Shown piece after piece: positions 62,314-64,000 of a stretch of 64,000 bases of DNA (the stretch's first letter is position 1; each line of letters opens with the position of its first letter). The notes under the pieces are model-generated. The model saw only the letters and a program-made list of their open reading frames with translations. It searched no databases and was not told where the DNA came from. Both the position numbers and the translations under genes were made by a program. Location: NCBI RefSeq assembly GCF_001941825.1, contig NZ_CP019038.1, positions 930,001 through 994,000 of the forward strand. The letters are read 5' to 3'. The DNA is from Massilia putida (GTDB taxonomy: Bacteria; Pseudomonadota; Gammaproteobacteria; Burkholderiales; Burkholderiaceae_D).

Positions 62314-63599
62314 AGCCGGCCAAACTGCTGCACATCGTGGGAAGCGGCCCGGCTGGCCTGGCCGCCGCACAGACGGCGCTGGACGCCGGCGCCCGTGTCT
62401 GCCTCATCGACGACAACCCGGCGCCGGGCGGCCAGATCTGGCGCGGCGGGCCGGCCGCCTGGCTTGAGCCGCGCGCGGTCCGCATGTGGCGGACGCTGCA
62501 CGGCCACCCGAATTTCACGCACATGCAGGGTGCCCAGGTCATCGGCTGCGTCGACGCGAACACGCTGTTGCTGGAGACCGGCTACCAGGGCAAGACCGTC
62601 GCCTTCGAGCGCCTCGTGATCTGCGCCGGCGCGCGCGAACTGAGTCTGCCGTTTCCCGGCTGGACGCTCCCCGGCGTCACGGGCGCGGGCGGCCTGCAGG
62701 CGCTGATCAAGGGCGGCATGCCGGTGCGGGACCGGGCCGTCGTCGTCGCCGGTACCGGCCCGCTGCTGCTGGCGGCGGCGCTGACGGCGCTGCAGGCGGG
62801 CGCGCACGTGTCCGCCATCGTCGAGTATCAGCGGTGGCCGCGGTTGTCGACATTCGGCCTCGGGCTGCTGGCGCGGCACAGGGCCAAGCTGTGGCAGGCC
62901 GTGTCGCTGTTCGCGGCGCTGCGCGCGATTCCCTACCGGACGGGCGCGCGGATCGTCGCCGCGCGGGGAGACGCGCAGGTGCACGCGCAGGGATACGCGC
63001 AGGGACACGATATACTGCGCGACGTCGTCGTCGCGACGTGCGCCGGCGAGACGACGTACCCCTGCGACTTCCTGGGCGCCGGTTTCGGCCTCGTCCCGAA
63101 CACGGACCTCGCCCGCGCGCTGCGCTGCGAGACGGCCGACGGCGCGGTCGTCGTCGATGGCGCGCAAAGAACGAGCCGCGAGGACATCTGGGCCGCCGGC
63201 GAATGCACCGGCATCGGCGGCGTGGACAAGGCGGTGGCCGAGGGCAGGCTCGCGGCCCTCGCCGCGCTGGACCTGCGTCCGTCCGCGCGCGACCTGCCCA
63301 GGCTCCGCGCATCGCGGGCTTTCGCCGCGCTGCTCGACCGCACGTTCGCGCCCGACGACGCCCTGAAAGCGATGTGCCGGCCCGAGACGATCGTCTGCCG
63401 CTGCGAGGACGTCTCGGCGGCCAGCCTGCTGCCGCACCGCGACTGGCGCGAAGCGAAGCTGGCGACCCGCGTCGGCATGGGCGCCTGCCAGGGCAAGACC
63501 TGCGGCCCGGCGTGCGGCTTCCTGTTCGGCTGGACGCAGCCGGAGGCCCGGATACCGATTCAACCCGCCAGCGCGCGGGCCCTATCGCAGATCGAATGA
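62310..63599 (+). CDS. NAD(P)/FAD-binding subunit of the hydroxyproline dehydrogenase (HcnB-like)
   Basis: A 429-residue flavoprotein. HIVGSGPAGLAAAQTAL at the N-terminus and VVVAGTGPLLLAAALTAL near residue 147 are two dinucleotide folds; IVCRCEDVS followed by GACQGKTCGP is the C-terminal BFD-like cysteine cluster that takes another [2Fe-2S]. GTG start at 62310 is coupled to the Fe-S gene. It passes electrons between the FAD subunit and the acceptor. Confidence 0.88.
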   Translation: MKPAKLLHIVGSGPAGLAAAQTALDAGARVCLIDDNPAPGGQIWRGGPAAWLEPRAVRMWRTLHGHPNFTHMQGAQVIGCVDANTLLLETGYQGKTVAFERLVICAGARELSLPFPGWTLPGVTGAGGLQALIKGGMPVRDRAVVVAGTGPLLLAAALTALQAGAHVSAIVEYQRWPRLSTFGLGLLARHRAKLWQAVSLFAALRAIPYRTGARIVAARGDAQVHAQGYAQGHDILRDVVVATCAGETTYPCDFLGAGFGLVPNTDLARALRCETADGAVVVDGAQRTSREDIWAAGECTGIGGVDKAVAEGRLAALAALDLRPSARDLPRLRASRAFAALLDRTFAPDDALKAMCRPETIVCRCEDVSAASLLPHRDWREAKLATRVGMGACQGKTCGPACGFLFGWTQPEARIPIQPASARALSQIE

Positions 63600-63612
63600 A
63601 CGAAGGAGAACC

Positions 63613-64000
63613 ATGACTATCGGTGGAAAGACCAAACAGGCGGCGCTGGACGCGCTGTCCGACATGACGGCCGGCGCGCAGCCCATCCAGCTTCCCGAGC
63701 ACCGCGCCCGCATCGAACGCGTCCGGGCCTTCATGGCGGAACAAGGCATCGCCGCCCTCTATCTGAATGCGGGCAGCAACCTGACGTACTTCACGGGCAC
63801 GAAGTGGAACCCCAGCGAACGCATGGTGGGCGCCGTCCTGCCGGCGCGGGGCGACCTGGTGTACATCGCGCCCGCGTTCGAGGAAAACACGATCCGCAAT
63901 TTCATGCTGGTCGAAGGCGACATCGCCTGCTGGGACGAGCACGAGCAGCCCGCCGTCCTGTTGCGCGCCGTGCTGGAGCGGCTCGGCGTCGACGCCGGCG
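63613..64000 (+). CDS. M24 family (Xaa-Pro peptidase/creatinase-like) protein, 5' part
   Basis: The first 129 codons of a peptidase M24 protein, cut by the window end. The creatinase-type N-terminal domain is seen (RIERVRAFMAEQGIAALYL, GSNLTYFTG). AAGGAGAACC precedes the ATG. Placed 13 bp after the hydroxyproline dehydrogenase genes, a role in freeing proline or hydroxyproline from dipeptides is plausible. The metal-binding C-terminal domain lies outside the window. Confidence 0.8.
   Translation, partial: MTIGGKTKQAALDALSDMTAGAQPIQLPEHRARIERVRAFMAEQGIAALYLNAGSNLTYFTGTKWNPSERMVGAVLPARGDLVYIAPAFEENTIRNFMLVEGDIACWDEHEQPAVLLRAVLERLGVDAG

Overview
The window is high-GC, densely packed DNA with AGGAGA-type ribosome sites, many ATGA/GTGA start-stop overlaps, a general-porin gene, TonB import and a DUF4214/RTX protein. 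This suggests a betaproteobacterium, most likely Oxalobacteraceae (Massilia, Duganella or Herbaspirillum-like). That is inference; no rRNA or tRNA is present to fix it.

Layout. 1-714: end of a nucleoside hydrolase. 0.7-2.8 kb: pobA with a divergent AraC regulator. 2.8-11.3 kb: a minus-strand hydroxycinnamate operon (ech, a frameshifted vdh, fcs, an MhpT-like transporter, a feruloyl-esterase/tannase lipoprotein, a porin), facing a MarR regulator across a palindromic operator. 11.8-16.7 kb: an IclR regulator and pcaH-pcaG-pcaB-pcaCD, the last a decarboxylase-lactonase fusion. 16.8-19.4 kb: MarR regulator and vanAB. 19.6-27.2 kb: an operon resembling the Herbaspirillum fde (flavonoid degradation) genes: FAH-family enzyme, cyclase, FAD monooxygenase, a Rieske ferredoxin broken by a stop codon, a two-domain extradiol dioxygenase, an alpha/beta C-C hydrolase and a TonB receptor. 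27.5-46.2 kb: glycoside genes: both subunits of a C-glycoside deglycosidase, a Gfo/Idh/MocA oxidoreductase, four other xylose-isomerase-like TIM barrels, two related MFS carriers and a DHA2 exporter, a NodD-like LysR regulator, a TetR regulator, a GMC dehydrogenase with its Tat-exported small subunit, a GH3-PA14 glucosidase, an FMN reductase and an LLM flavin monooxygenase. 46.3-57.8 kb: housekeeping and cell-surface genes, with wrecked arylsulfotransferase and sulfatase genes. 58.2-64 kb: a hydroxyproline catabolic operon, cut by the window end.

How it fits together. The catabolic blocks read as one route for glycosylated plant flavonoids and hydroxycinnamates: oxidation at sugar C3, C- or O-deglycosylation, A-ring hydroxylation and extradiol cleavage, release of a coumarate-type acid, CoA-dependent side-chain shortening by Fcs/Ech/Vdh, then 4-hydroxybenzoate or vanillate to protocatechuate and the beta-ketoadipate pathway. 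The terminal pcaIJ/pcaF genes are not in the window.

Two regulatory signals tie the middle together. Nod-box-like elements lie upstream of both the TonB-receptor/ring-cleavage operon and the transporter/deglycosidase operon, and a NodD-like regulator is encoded between them and the upstream genes. A separate 20-bp palindrome recurs before four glycoside-region promoters and is a candidate site for the local TetR protein. This nod-box-linked C-glycoside-flavonoid locus is the strongest candidate for an undescribed system here.
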